Assembly: GCA_029255685.2 (NCBI GenBank) | Contig: CM055320.2 | Location: forward strand, 47,775,910 to 47,839,909 | Source of the DNA: Silene conica | Lineage: Eukaryota; Streptophyta; Magnoliopsida; Caryophyllales; Caryophyllaceae | Direction of reading: 5' to 3' | Length of the DNA stretch: 64,000 nt | Made by a program: the position numbers and the translations under genes | The notes under the pieces: model-generated | What the model saw: only the letters and a program-made list of their open reading frames with translations | Told to the model about the DNA's origin: nothing | The model's database searches: none | Shown here: positions 10,181-20,461 of the stretch, in pieces | Position numbering within the stretch: position 1 is the stretch's first letter | How the letters are laid out: each line of letters starts with the position of its first letter

Positions 10181-13100
10181 ATGGTATTAAGGAACTTGCA
10201 TATAGAGGCCGACGAAGGGATCCACGATCAAAGGGAGAGGATTTTTCGTACAAAGTGCAAGATAAAGAATAAGGTGTGTACTATGATCATTGATAGCGGT
10301 TCTTGTACTAATCTATTGTCCAAGGAGGCGGTTGAGAAACTACAACTACCCAAGATTGATAAGAAACATCCTTATAAACTATATTGGCTTGATGGGGAAG
10401 AAGGAATTAACGTAAACCAACAAGTCCTAGTTCCATTCAAGATTGGTCCGTATGAAGATGAAGTATGGTGCGATATTGTGCCTATGAGTGCTAGTCATAT
10501 TCTATTGGGAAGACCATGGCAGTTTGATCGAAAGGTGATACACAACGGGAGAACCAATGTTTATAGCGTGCCCAAAGGAAAAACAATATTTGATCTTCAA
10601 CCATGGGTTCCAAAGAAAAGGAGTGAACCTAAGAAAGACATAGAAGAGATGATAATAGAGGGGAAAGAAGTAGAAGAGGCGATCACCAACGGAGAACCAA
10701 CGTTCATGATGGTAGTAAGGGACGTAGGAGGCCGTGAGAGTGGCGAGGAGGAGGGTCGGCGTGAGGTGCGAAGTTTATTGGAGGAGTTCAAGGATGTGTT
10801 TCCGGAAGAGCTACCCGACGGACTACCACCACTACGAGGGATAGAGCACCAAATCGATCTTATTCCAGGAGCAGCGTTACCTAATAAACCCGCTTATCGT
10901 TGTAATCCGGAAGAGGCAAAAGAATTACAAAGACAAGTCCAAGAATTGATGGATAGAGGTTATGTACAAGAAAGCCTAAGTCCATGTGCAGTACCAGCTC
11001 TATTGGTACCAAAAAAGGAAGGAACTTGGAGGATGTGCATTGACAGTTGCGCCGTCAACAACATCACAATTAAATACCGATTTCCTATACCAAGGTTAGA
11101 TGATATGCTCGACGAACTCGCAGGATCAAAGGTATTTTCTAAACTAGATCTAAGAAGTGGTTATCATCAGATGAGGGTTAGGGAAGGAGATGAATGGAAG
11201 ACAGCTTTTAAAACGAAGCAAGGGTTATACGAGTGGCTCGTTATGCCATTTGGGTTGTGCAACGCTCCTAGCTCGTTCATGAGCCTAATGAATGAGGTAT
11301 TAAGACCTTTCTTAAATAAATTTGTGGTTGTTTACCTAGATGATATTCTTGTGTATAGCCAAAGTAAAGAAGAACACAATACACATCTAAGAGCAGTATT
11401 TGAGATGCTTAGAAAGCAAAAATTATATGGGAAACTAGAGAAGTGCACGTTCATGGTAGCAAGCGTGGTCTTTTTGGGATACATCGTGGGTGAAAGAGGA
11501 GTGAGCATGGATCCATCAAAAGTTGAAGCAATACAAGCTTGGCCTATTCCTAAAACAACCACGGAGGTACGTAGTTTTCATGGTCTAGCATCGTTTTATA
11601 GGCGGTTTATTCAAGGATTTAGTTCTATCATGGCCCCTATTACGGAGTTAACAAAAAAAGGAGAGTTCGTATGGACATCACACGCCCAAAAGGCGTTTGA
11701 GGAAATAAAAAAGAAGCTTTGTTCGAATCCCGTACTTGCCTTACCAGATTTTAGTAAGTTGTTCGAAGTTGAATGCGATGCAAGTGGGGTAGGAATCGGC
11801 GCAGTATTGGTGCAAGAAAAACGGCCAATTGCCTATTTCAGTGAGAAGTTGAACGGTGCTAGGTTAAACTATTCCACCTATGACAAGGAGTTCTATGCGA
11901 TTGTAAGAGCTTTGGATCATTGGGCACATTATTTACGTCCTAGACCTTTTATACTACATTCGGATCATGAAGCTTTAAAACATATTCATGGGCAACAAAA
12001 ATTAAATCCAAGACATGCTAAGTGGGTTGAGTTCCTACAATCTTTTACGTTCTCTTCTAAATACAAGACAGGTAGTTCAAACATAGTAGCAGATGCATTG
12101 TCAAGGAGACATTCTTTGTTGGTTGAATTAGATGCAAGGATTCTTGGTTTTGAGCATATTAAAGAACTATATAAAGAGGATCCCGATTTTTCAAAGGAAT
12201 TTTTGAATCCGGAAGGATTATACACCACGCAAGACGGCTACCTATTCAAGGGGAACCGTTTGTGCATTCCTAAGGGATCGATGAGAGAATTACTTGTAAG
12301 AGAGGCGCATGGAGGCGCTATAGCAGGGCACTTCGGCATTCAAAAGACAAATGAGATGTTAGGAGAACACTTTTATTGGCCTAAGATGAGTAAAGATGTT
12401 CAAGATATTATTAGCAAGTGTGTAATTTGTCAAAGATCAAAGAGTACGTTCAACAAGGGTTTATATACACCTCTTCCAGTACCAGTTCAACCATGGAATG
12501 AGGTTAGTATGGATTTTATTTTGGGATTACCACGTACTCAACGCGGTAAAGATTCTATTATGGTTGTGGTAGATCGTTTTTCTAAGATGGCGCACTTTAT
12601 ACCGGGTCATAAGACGGATGATGCAACAAAGGTAGCTGATCTTTATTATAGAGAAGTTGTTCGATTACATGGAATACCACTTACCATTGTATCGGATCGG
12701 GATGTTAAATTTCTTAGCTATTTTTGGAAGACCTTGTGGAGATTAGTTGGTACTAAACTTTTATTTAGCACCTCCCACCATCCGCAAACGGACGGCCAGA
12801 CCGAGGTCACGAATAGGACGCTCGGGAGTTTATTACGTGGGTTGGTGAGTAAGAGTACCAAGGATTGGGATATCAAGTTAGCTCATGCGGAATTTGCGTA
12901 CAATCGTACTCCTTCGGCCACCACGGGGCGTGCACCATTCGAGATTGTCTATGGGGTGAATCCGTATTTACCTATTGATCTTGTACCTATCCCAAAGAAA
13001 GAAGTTATTAGTTTTGAGGCAAAGGAGAGACAAGCCACCTTTATGAGGATGTGTGAACAAGTTAGAGCTCAAATAGAGAAGGCCAATGCTAAATATAAAG

Positions 13101-13522
13101 AGAAAGCAAATAAACATAGAAGACAACCGGTGTTTAAAGAAGGTGATCTTGTGTGGTTACACTTAAGAAAGGAACGTTTTCCATCTAAGAGGAAGAACAA
13201 GCTTATGCCTCGCGCGGATGGACCGTTCAAGGTTCTTGAATGCTATGGATCAAATGCCTATAAAGTCGAATTACCAAGTGAGTATGGGGGTGTAAGTGCC
13301 ACATTCAATGTGGGTGATTTATCTCCTTATCTAGATGACACAGACTTGGAGGCCAATTCTCAAAAAGGGGGAGAGAATGATGCGGAACCATCGTTAATTC
13401 AATCCCAAGAAATATTATTAAACAAAGATATGAGTCATATTAATCAAAGCTACAAGATAGGATCAACTTCCGTTCTTAGGATTGCTTGGGAAGGGATTGA
13501 AACCCTTGGGGCGTGCGAGTAG
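10181..13522 (+). CDS. pol: B1 Pol polyprotein (protease-RT-RNase H-integrase)
   Basis: 1113 aa from the ATG at 10181, the first in-frame ATG after the primer site; the open frame also reaches back to an ATG at 10085 inside the LTR. Approximate residues: aspartic protease IIDSGSCTN (about 36-44), RT with LDLRSGYHQ and YLDDIL (about 382), RNase H ECDASG (about 530), integrase zinc finger (707-748), DDE residues in MDFI (776), SDRD (837) and QTDGQTEV (870), and an SH3-like tail (GPFKV, FNVGDLSPYL). The frame then crosses the polypurine tract and ends 145 bp inside the 3' LTR; CRM-type plant chromoviruses are known for such LTR-overlapping ends. Gag is absent, so particle formation would need Gag from another element. 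Versus B2 I see two changes, both in RT: Cys for Arg at 11048-11050 (a strongly conserved Arg) and Ser for Arg at 11282-11284. Confidence 0.93.
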   Translation: MVLRNLHIEADEGIHDQRERIFRTKCKIKNKVCTMIIDSGSCTNLLSKEAVEKLQLPKIDKKHPYKLYWLDGEEGINVNQQVLVPFKIGPYEDEVWCDIVPMSASHILLGRPWQFDRKVIHNGRTNVYSVPKGKTIFDLQPWVPKKRSEPKKDIEEMIIEGKEVEEAITNGEPTFMMVVRDVGGRESGEEEGRREVRSLLEEFKDVFPEELPDGLPPLRGIEHQIDLIPGAALPNKPAYRCNPEEAKELQRQVQELMDRGYVQESLSPCAVPALLVPKKEGTWRMCIDSCAVNNITIKYRFPIPRLDDMLDELAGSKVFSKLDLRSGYHQMRVREGDEWKTAFKTKQGLYEWLVMPFGLCNAPSSFMSLMNEVLRPFLNKFVVVYLDDILVYSQSKEEHNTHLRAVFEMLRKQKLYGKLEKCTFMVASVVFLGYIVGERGVSMDPSKVEAIQAWPIPKTTTEVRSFHGLASFYRRFIQGFSSIMAPITELTKKGEFVWTSHAQKAFEEIKKKLCSNPVLALPDFSKLFEVECDASGVGIGAVLVQEKRPIAYFSEKLNGARLNYSTYDKEFYAIVRALDHWAHYLRPRPFILHSDHEALKHIHGQQKLNPRHAKWVEFLQSFTFSSKYKTGSSNIVADALSRRHSLLVELDARILGFEHIKELYKEDPDFSKEFLNPEGLYTTQDGYLFKGNRLCIPKGSMRELLVREAHGGAIAGHFGIQKTNEMLGEHFYWPKMSKDVQDIISKCVICQRSKSTFNKGLYTPLPVPVQPWNEVSMDFILGLPRTQRGKDSIMVVVDRFSKMAHFIPGHKTDDATKVADLYYREVVRLHGIPLTIVSDRDVKFLSYFWKTLWRLVGTKLLFSTSHHPQTDGQTEVTNRTLGSLLRGLVSKSTKDWDIKLAHAEFAYNRTPSATTGRAPFEIVYGVNPYLPIDLVPIPKKEVISFEAKERQATFMRMCEQVRAQIEKANAKYKEKANKHRRQPVFKEGDLVWLHLRKERFPSKRKNKLMPRADGPFKVLECYGSNAYKVELPSEYGGVSATFNVGDLSPYLDDTDLEANSQKGGENDAEPSLIQSQEILLNKDMSHINQSYKIGSTSVLRIAWEGIETLGACE
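13362..13377 (+). other. Polypurine tract of B1
   Basis: AAAAAGGGGGAGAGAA directly before the 3' LTR; it also encodes part of Pol (Lys-Gly-Gly-Glu-Asn). Confidence 0.9.
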
Positions 13523-14407
13523 AGGAGGCACGAAACCCTAGATTAATTAGGGTTTGTGTTTTATTCTTTTTTGTTATTTTAATTAATTTGTTATTTAATT
13601 AATTAAGTTTGTTACTAGTTTGTTACAACTAGGTTGTTAAAGTTGTTACAAGGTGGTTACAAAATTAGTTATTAGTTAGTTATGAATTTGTTATTAAGTT
13701 GTTAGGGTTTGTTACTACAACTTAATCTTTTATTTGTTATTTTATCTTTTAGATTAAATAAGGATTATCTTTAATCCATAGGATAGGAATAGAAACCCTA
13801 GGAAGAGTAGTAGTACACGGTTTGGCCGAGCACTTGGGGACCGTGTAGGGTTCTTGTTCTTTCCTATTTCGATTCTGGTTTGTGACGGATGACCTTACTA
13901 TAAATAGGCATCCTTAGTTGTTTGTTTTATTCATCTTATTATCAAATTATAAACAAAACCTTTTGTTAAGTTTTACTTACAAATCTAAAGTATCTGTGTG
14001 AGCTTTAAAACCCGAAGTATCTGTGTGAGCTTCAAAATAATTGAGAGGGTATCTGTGTGAGCTTGATCAATTATCCTATCCATCGACAATCATAAATCAT
14101 TCATCAAATCGTTTCACAAATCTTTCAAGTATTAAGTGCTGTGCCTTATTACGTCATCAACAATCTTTATTCAAGAAGATCAAGAAACACCAAGATTCAC
14201 CACCACCGTTGACCACCGTCCACGGCGAGCCACGTCACCACCACCGGCCGTTTGTCCGTCCACCATTCATTCATTATTCTTCGTTCTTGGTTATTTTTCG
14301 TTCTTTATTCGTTCAAGATTGTATTATTTTATTAGTATTTTTATTCCGCTGCAACATCCGTATTTTTGTTGATTATCTTTATTGATTATCACCCCAAATA
14401 CGCATCA
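13378..14407 (+). repeat. B1 3' LTR
   Basis: 1030 bp, near-identical to 9081-10110. Holds the last 48 codons and stop of pol. Followed by TSD gaaga (14408-14412). Confidence 0.96.
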
Positions 14408-14412
14408 GAAGA

Positions 14413-14996
14413 GCTATAGGTTGTCGTGGGTCGTTAAAAGGGGGTGTTGGTTGGTCGGAGCATCACCAGAAGTGGGTCGGGTTTGCGGTCATAAACAGGG
14501 GCGAACAAGAGGTCGTGAGAGAAGGGTGTTTGTGGTCGTTTTTCAAGGGTTTTGTCTAGTGTCGAGGGCTAGTGGTTGTCACCAGGGGGGGTCATGGGTG
14601 GTGAGTGGTTTCAAGTGTAGCGTTAGGTGGTGGTTAGAGTGGTTGCGCCGGTGGCTGGGGTCACGTTTCAGGGCACTCACGCTATGAGTATTGGGTTATG
14701 CGGGTTACGGCAGGAGGGTCATGGTTGCTTGAAGGGTTGTCGACAACAGGTTTGGGCAAGGGTTAAGTCGAGGGGACTGTCTATAGGTTAATTGGGGTAC
14801 AGTGGTGGCAACCACCACGTCATGGTGGTGGTTTAGGTGTCAGAGAGGTGTCAATAGGGCTGAGTTGAGGGCTGGCCAGGGGCTGTGGTCGTGAGGCCTG
14901 ATTACGGTAATGGGCTGTTCGTGTTTGTGTTTTGCGTGTTACAACTTTCGTGGTTGTTGTTGTTTAATTACAAATGTTTGTTTATTATTAGGGTTA

Positions 14997-15037
<41 letters not shown>

Positions 15038-16291
15038 TTTATGATTATCGTTATTATTATCATTACAAGTATATGTTGTTATTAATCTTATATTATCTTC
15101 CATGTTGATATCATGATTAAAATTATTATTAGTGTTATGATTTTTTTAATGACATGATAATAGTATGATTAACATTGTTAGTAAGTTTTGTTTAACATTA
15201 ATCTTGTAATGTTAGTTGTATTGATGTTATCTTTATGAGTTTATAATCGTTCCATAATTTAATTATCGAACTAATTAATATTATTGTTAGCATTATTGAT
15301 GTTATCGTTATCATGTCATTTGGTTAGTATGTTGCTATGGAGTATTCCTTCGAATGGCTTGACTTTTAGGCAAGGTTACTATTTTCGGAAATGTCTATTT
15401 AAGGAAGTTACTATATATGGTATACGTACTTAAATTATGGGATCTAGGAAGCCTTATTGATTGTACGTATTATATGTTTAGGTAACGTTTTCCGTGTGGA
15501 ACACTTTTAGCAGCTGCGCAAGTGACAATTTCATCCGACAGTTGAGGTAGGGGATATATATATCTGTGGTCGTATTATGATATGAATTGTGTGTGTTGCT
15601 TATTATAAGATTGATATAATTGATTATGAATGGATTGTGGATTGTTTGATTATTAACGATTATTGTGGAGAACGGGACTTGTGAAATGGGTCTTGTGATA
15701 CGGGTCTTGTGATATGGGACTTGTGATATGGCCATGGAGGTGTGGTGTGATGGAGGTGTGGTGTGATGGAAGGTATGGTGTGATGGAAGGTGTGGCGTGA
15801 TGGAGGTGTGGTGTGATGGGGTGTGGTGTGATGGAAGGTATGGTGTGATGGAAGGTGTGGCGTGATGGAGGTGAAGTGGTTGATTGAATGATATGGAGAT
15901 GGAGGAAGATGCGGTTCTATTGTTGTTTATTGATTTATCTATTTCCTACTCAACCTCGTGGTTGACCCCTGTGTATTCGTGTGACACCTAAGATGAACCG
16001 GAATGGGGAGTAGATTCTACAGGAAAGATGGTATTGTGGGAGCATGGGATGGCGTGTGCACTTGGATGGACCGACTTAGAATTAGATCACACACTTCGAA
16101 GTTATTAGTTGTATTTCTTGTTTCCGCTGTGTAATATTTGTAACATTAAAGTTTAAATTTTACCAATCTTATATAAAGTACTTTGGTTGTTATACTTTGT
16201 TATTCACTACCTCGGTCATTTCGAGACGGTAACAGTCCTACTTATTTGAGAATGTCTGGCTAAAGGCTCTTAAATAAATGGGGCTGTTACA
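14413..16291 (+). repeat. F LTR, right part: microsatellite and minisatellite DNA
   Basis: Continuation of the F LTR after B1. G/T-rich non-coding sequence with a (TAT)n run at about 14999-15034, a 17-bp array of TTGTGATAYGGG units at about 15685-15730, and a GGAGGTGTGGTGTGAT minisatellite at 15735-15872 with a higher-order duplication. D has the same order (microsatellite at 20388, TTGTGATATGG array at about 21230, minisatellite at 37325). Ends with CTGTTACA at 16291. The 101-aa frame at 14382-14687 is an accident of this composition. Confidence 0.75.
15735..15872 (+). repeat. G/T-rich minisatellite in the F LTR
   Basis: About eight 16-18 bp units of GGAGGTGTGGTGTGAT, with GGAAGGTATGG and GGAAGGTGTGGCG variants repeated in the same order twice. 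A shorter version flanks the E insertion in D. Confidence 0.85.
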
Positions 16292-18882
16292 AAGTGGTAT
16301 CAGAGCGAACGATCCTTAGGCCTAAACCAAATGAATAATAATGAACGTAGGAAGAGTCTGATAAAATGAACCCCGAGATGAAACTGATAGGTGCCCCAAA
16401 AAGGAACGGGATCAGTTAGGGACCCCCTCACACCAAACCATGGGCCCTTTTGGTTCTGTCTCGGGAACCCAATGAGAGTAATTGAAGAGTGGGGTAGATT
16501 ATATAGTGACTTAGTTATCTTGTACTAACGTTCTTGCAGGAGAAGAATGAGGTAAGTCATATTTGAGCTATGATTAATGATGTGTGTTGGGAAAGATATG
16601 TGTAATATGAAATGTGGATCAATCTGGATGATGGAATTGAAATTTTAAGAGTTTAGAGGTGTAATTGTGAACAATGGCTGGTTAGAGTAGTGTGATCATA
16701 GTATGTTGGTGTTTGGAATGTTCATATGGTATATGGTTATTAAATGACTATCGTAGCTATGTAATATATTGGGTGATATTTGGATATGAATGATCAGATT
16801 CAGATGTTATAGTGATCCATGTCTAGTGATATGCGTAATGTGCTACCCCAAGCCATGAATGCTATATAGTTATGTGTTGCATAGATCGTACTTAAGGTTT
16901 ACATGGCAATTTCTATTGACACACAATTAGTTTAGTCATAGAGTCATGTTTCAATAAGTGGCACCTTGGTGATTTCTGTTATACATATTTACATACTATT
17001 ATGTTGTAATTGTTACGATGGTAGGAACTAATGCATTGTTCATACATGTATAACTATTGAATTATTTCGTGATGTTACTTATCAACTTCGAAATCTTACC
17101 GTCTTGTAGATGACAATTTCGGTTGAAATAATGATGTTAATTTGGTACAATGTGATTCCAACGCTTCAAATGACATGTCAACATGTTTTGGAAAAATAAT
17201 GGTTATATTTAAAGGTGATAGTGTGAAGGGATTTTAAGGAACACAAATTTTTAATAAATTTTCAGAATGTTACCTTGCTTGTGAGAGCTGCCATTTAAAA
17301 TGTGTTCTCTATATGTGTGTGAAAATTTTATGTATGATAACCTTCTGAATTAGCTTTCCAATGTTTTTGGTTTTATGTTAAAACGACTTATATTTTGAGA
17401 GAAATAAATATTTTAGTCGACAGTGGTCAGATTGTTACGGCACAGTCCCGTTTTGACCATCTTTTTGTAAAGAAATCATTTAAAAACTTGGTTATTGTTT
17501 ATGCATAATTCCAACTCTACTGTTCAGAATATTCGTTCACGTTTGCAAAATGATACGCCACGTAAAATCTGAACGAGTTGTTATTTGATTGCGATTTTTG
17601 CAAGTTGCCCAATTTTCTGTTGATTTGCTGTAAAGTTCTTGTTCAGACCGATTGAGTTGTAAAAATTGTATTAAATAATTTCCTTGAGATATGCATTCGA
17701 TTATTTTTCCTCTGTTTAGCTAATTCTTTTAATTTTTTTTTAAAAACTATAATCGCTCGCACGTTAGCTAAGCTGTTATTTAATTATGATTTTTGTAAGT
17801 TGCTGCATAATGTTTAATTGGTGAAATTGCGAGGTATGTAATTTTCATATAAAAGTTTAATCAAATGTGAATTATGTGATGTGACCCCGTGATATCCTGA
17901 TATGACACTAGTAACATGTATAGTAGGCATATGATACGAGTATGAACCTCACTATATGATAGCATAACCTTGTTTATTTCCTCAAGTTTAATATATAATC
18001 GTTTCAATTTTATGTCTAATATTACGACCTCAAAATAATTATGTGCTACTCGTATGTGATGTCAAAAGCATGCTTATCTGAAAAGAGTCTTGCCAAGTGG
18101 CAGAATGAAATTTAACTGGTAAGCTTACTAGCATGATGTAGTAATCTAATGGTTATACATAATTGTGATTATTTGAACAATGTAAATCTTGTTGATGTTC
18201 TTTCGGAAATTTAAGTATATAGTTATACCATACAGTGAATTGCATATTGATATATTTAGAATCCGATCACGATGTGTTGAATTATTAATTGTTGACATAT
18301 GATTTATTGAAGTACTAGTCTCGTGAATTCGTTTAATTTTATCGCTAAAATTTTCATAATTCATGAACTACAAGAACAATGTTAAGGAAGAAGAATCAGA
18401 ATGCCTCCGTGTAGTCTTAATTCTGAGCTGTAGCTGGTAAACTAGTCCTTGATTGAGTTTATAATTGTCACCAACTACCTTTTAATGTTTCAAACATTTC
18501 AGAATATTTTCAAAGTGATAAATCAGGATTAAGCTTGATGTTTGATAATTATGGTAATTGTTTGCAATACGACAATTATGTAGCTACGTGTCGATGAAAT
18601 CTTGCTCGAATGTTTAATTGTTGTGCATTGTATAAAACCCTTAACTTGCAAGTCATATATAGTAATAGTTTCATGATGAATGATGTAATATGAGTGGACG
18701 GGAAATGTACCTAAGTGATTTTGTTAACTTATTGATATCTAGGAATGTTAAACGGTCTTGTGAGTCTATGATTTGTGTATATCTTGTGAAATATGTCAAT
18801 GCTCCATGCTTAATTACGTTAATTAATTTTGCTCTATATCTTTTCCTAAAATATAATTACGAACATGAAACGTTTTAATTTG
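16292..18882 (+). mobile_element. Element F, second copy: internal region, left part
   Basis: Begins with the primer site. 16307-17218 has no counterpart in the window because element H and the window edge cut the first copy. 17219-18882 matches 520-2190. No gag or pol frame is recognisable; the longest open frames are about 70 aa and AT-rich. The last five bases, atttg (18878-18882), are the left TSD of D. Confidence 0.78.
16295..16306 (+). other. Primer-binding site of F
   Basis: TGGTATCAGAGC three bases after the LTR end at 16291. It shows that the LTR at 8198-16291 acts as a 5' LTR for what follows. Confidence 0.85.
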
Positions 18883-18960
18883 TGTAACATCTCGCGTTTC
18901 TTAAGCGTCACTTGTGATTGTTCATGCTTGATAAGTGTTTCTCTACCGTTATGGGGTGGT

Positions 18961-18997
18961 GAACTTCGGGACGAAGTTCATTCTAAGGATGGAAGAC
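18961..18997 (+). other. First PPT-like module in D
   Basis: GAACTTCG-GGA-CGAAGTTC hairpin (8 bp, perfect), then TTCTAAGGATGGAAGAC and an LTR-like start TGTAATAC at 18998. Same arrangement as 8274-8309 in F. Confidence 0.7.
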
Positions 18998-19168
18998 TGT
19001 AATACTCCGTATTTCACCTTAATATTATTTATTATATTAGCGTGTTGATATTTCCTGGGCATTTATATTCAAGGCATTCATGTTCCAAGTTAATGTTTTG
19101 GTTAATGTTTTGTTAATGTCTGTGTTCCAAGTTCACATGAGTAGGTTTGGTTATCACCTGAGTGTGGT

Positions 19169-19206
19169 TGAACTTCGGGACGAAGTTCATTTTAAGGGGG
19201 GAAGAC
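19169..19206 (+). other. Second PPT-like module in D
   Basis: A second GAACTTCG-GGA-CGAAGTTC hairpin, then TTTTAAGGGGGGAAGAC and TGTAATAAC at 19207. D therefore has three LTR-like starts (18883, 18998, 19207) in 325 bp. Confidence 0.7.
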
Positions 19207-20182
19207 TGTAATAACCCGTATTAGTATTTAATTTATATAAATTGTGACGGGTTATTCGTTAAATAAGCTTATGAGCCTTCGAATAGTTTTATGCTAAGGG
19301 TTTTAAACCAAGCTAGGGTTTGTGTTGACAAGGGGATTCGAACTCGAGACCATGGAATGCTTATATGGGCCTCGAATTGTGTGCATAATCCTTAGCCCAT
19401 AACTCACGTTTTTCCTCTATATTTCATAATACCTCATGCAGCCGTGACTTTCACAAGTCATAAAAACCTAAACCTAGTATCCCATACCTCATACAATCAC
19501 ACCCATACTACAGCCGTCATAGCAAGGAGTTCGTAGGAGACTTTCACGGTGGCCTTAGGGCAGCCTTAGGGTGGTCGAAACTGATCGGAAGTAGGTAAGT
19601 TAACACGTTTCCTTTTCTCCATGGTTTTCCTGCGTTTTCGATAGATAATTGAATTGGGTAAATCATTCATATGGGTTCTGATCTTTGTATATCTATGACC
19701 TATGAACTTAGTAGTCACGTTTTGACTTATAGGGAGTCACCCTCGACCACCGAGAACCACCAGTCGTGGTGGTTTTGGCTGTTGATGTCAGCGAGTACCT
19801 TTTCGCTAAAAACAGAGCTTTGTACAGGGTGTTTCGTATGGGTTCGCGTGTCTGTATCGGCTAGCGTATGGTCTGGGTATAAGTGTAGATAGGATGGTGG
19901 TGGTTTGGGGTGTGTCAGGGTAGTCACGTTGGTGGTTGCAGGTGGTCGGTCAGAGTCGTAAGGGTAGTTTCGTTGGCCTGTTGTCTCAGTGTTTGTTGGT
20001 TTCTGTTTATACAAGGGTTAGTAGGGGTGGTGACACCGTAGACTCGGGGGAGGTCGACGCGGTGCCACCACGGTGGGTTTATGGGTCAGTCGTCAGGGGT
20101 GGTGCTGGTAGAGGTCACGGGGGTTGTCGGTGGCTGTGTGGTTTTCGAAGGGTAGGTGTTTGTTGGCTGGTCAGGTGTTTAG

Positions 20183-20219
20183 GTGATGAACCAGGCCTGG
20201 TTGGGCCCTGGTTCATCAC
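20183..20219. repeat. 13-bp perfect inverted repeat in D
   Basis: GTGATGAACCAGG (20183-20195) and CCTGGTTCATCAC (20207-20219) around an 11-bp GC-rich spacer. It can fold as a hairpin in DNA or RNA. No gene context. Confidence 0.75.
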
Positions 20220-20386
20220 GGCGGTGGAAGCCGAGGAGGATGGTGTGGGTCTCAGTGGTGGCAGGTGGTGCGGGGTACGGGTAAGGGTGGCTGCTGGTGG
20301 TGGCTGTGGCGGAACAAGGTGGTGGTGAAGGCTGTTTAGTCGCGGGGTTGAGTTCGGGAAAGGGGTGTGAGTCGTGTGTTCTTTTG

Positions 20387-20387
<1 letters not shown>

Positions 20388-20437
<50 letters not shown>

Positions 20438-20461
20438 GTTGTTGTTGTTGTTGTTGTTGTT
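20388..20461 (+). repeat. (ATT)n-(GTT)n compound microsatellite
   Basis: About 50 bp of ATT repeats followed by about 24 bp of GTT repeats. F has a simpler (TAT)n at the matching place. Reading frames through it are low-complexity artefacts. Confidence 0.95.

Larger units (their letters stand above)
9081..14407 (+). mobile_element. Element B1: young Ty3/gypsy retrotransposon, open pol, no gag
   Basis: 5327-bp element with 1030-bp LTRs and TSD gaaga (9076-9080 and 14408-14412). The empty site survives in the second F LTR around 50416-50420, which confirms both ends. The two LTRs look near-identical; I noticed one difference (C/T in the …CCGTYCGTCC… stretch, 9956 region versus 14253 region). 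Internal region 3267 bp: primer site, about 55 bp of leader, then pol starting at protease. No gag. The pol frame is open from end to end. Confidence 0.96.
8198..16291 (+). mobile_element. Element F: shared LTR (about 2.76 kb), split by B1
   Basis: Starts TGTAACATTTCACG after a polypurine tract and ends GGGGCTGTTACA just before a primer site, so it serves as 3' LTR for the internal on its left and as 5' LTR for the internal on its right. B1 plus one TSD copy (9081-14412) interrupts it; without them it is 2762 bp. The left 930 bp match the start of the second F LTR at 49536-50468. It contains an internal PPT-like module (8274-8309), a TAT microsatellite and a minisatellite. Non-coding. Solo LTR D (18883-37811) is a diverged relative with the same ends and the same kinds of repeats. 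Confidence 0.82.

Noticed and set aside
14382-14687. 101-aa frame after B1
   Set aside because: It starts in the B1 LTR and runs across the insertion junction into F LTR sequence; a chance fusion.
16292-18882. Decayed gag or pol in F
   Set aside because: I searched the three frames of both copies for zinc-knuckle, protease, RT or integrase signatures and saw none; a sensitive profile search could still find remnants.
18883-19210. Three separate truncated LTRs
   Set aside because: The TSD atttg matches only the outermost start (18883) and the end at 37811, so the inner starts are modules within one LTR.
19936-20328. 130-aa plus-strand reading frame
   Set aside because: Gly/Val/Arg-rich frame in the G/T-rich part of solo LTR D, with an opposing frame on the other strand; composition artefact.
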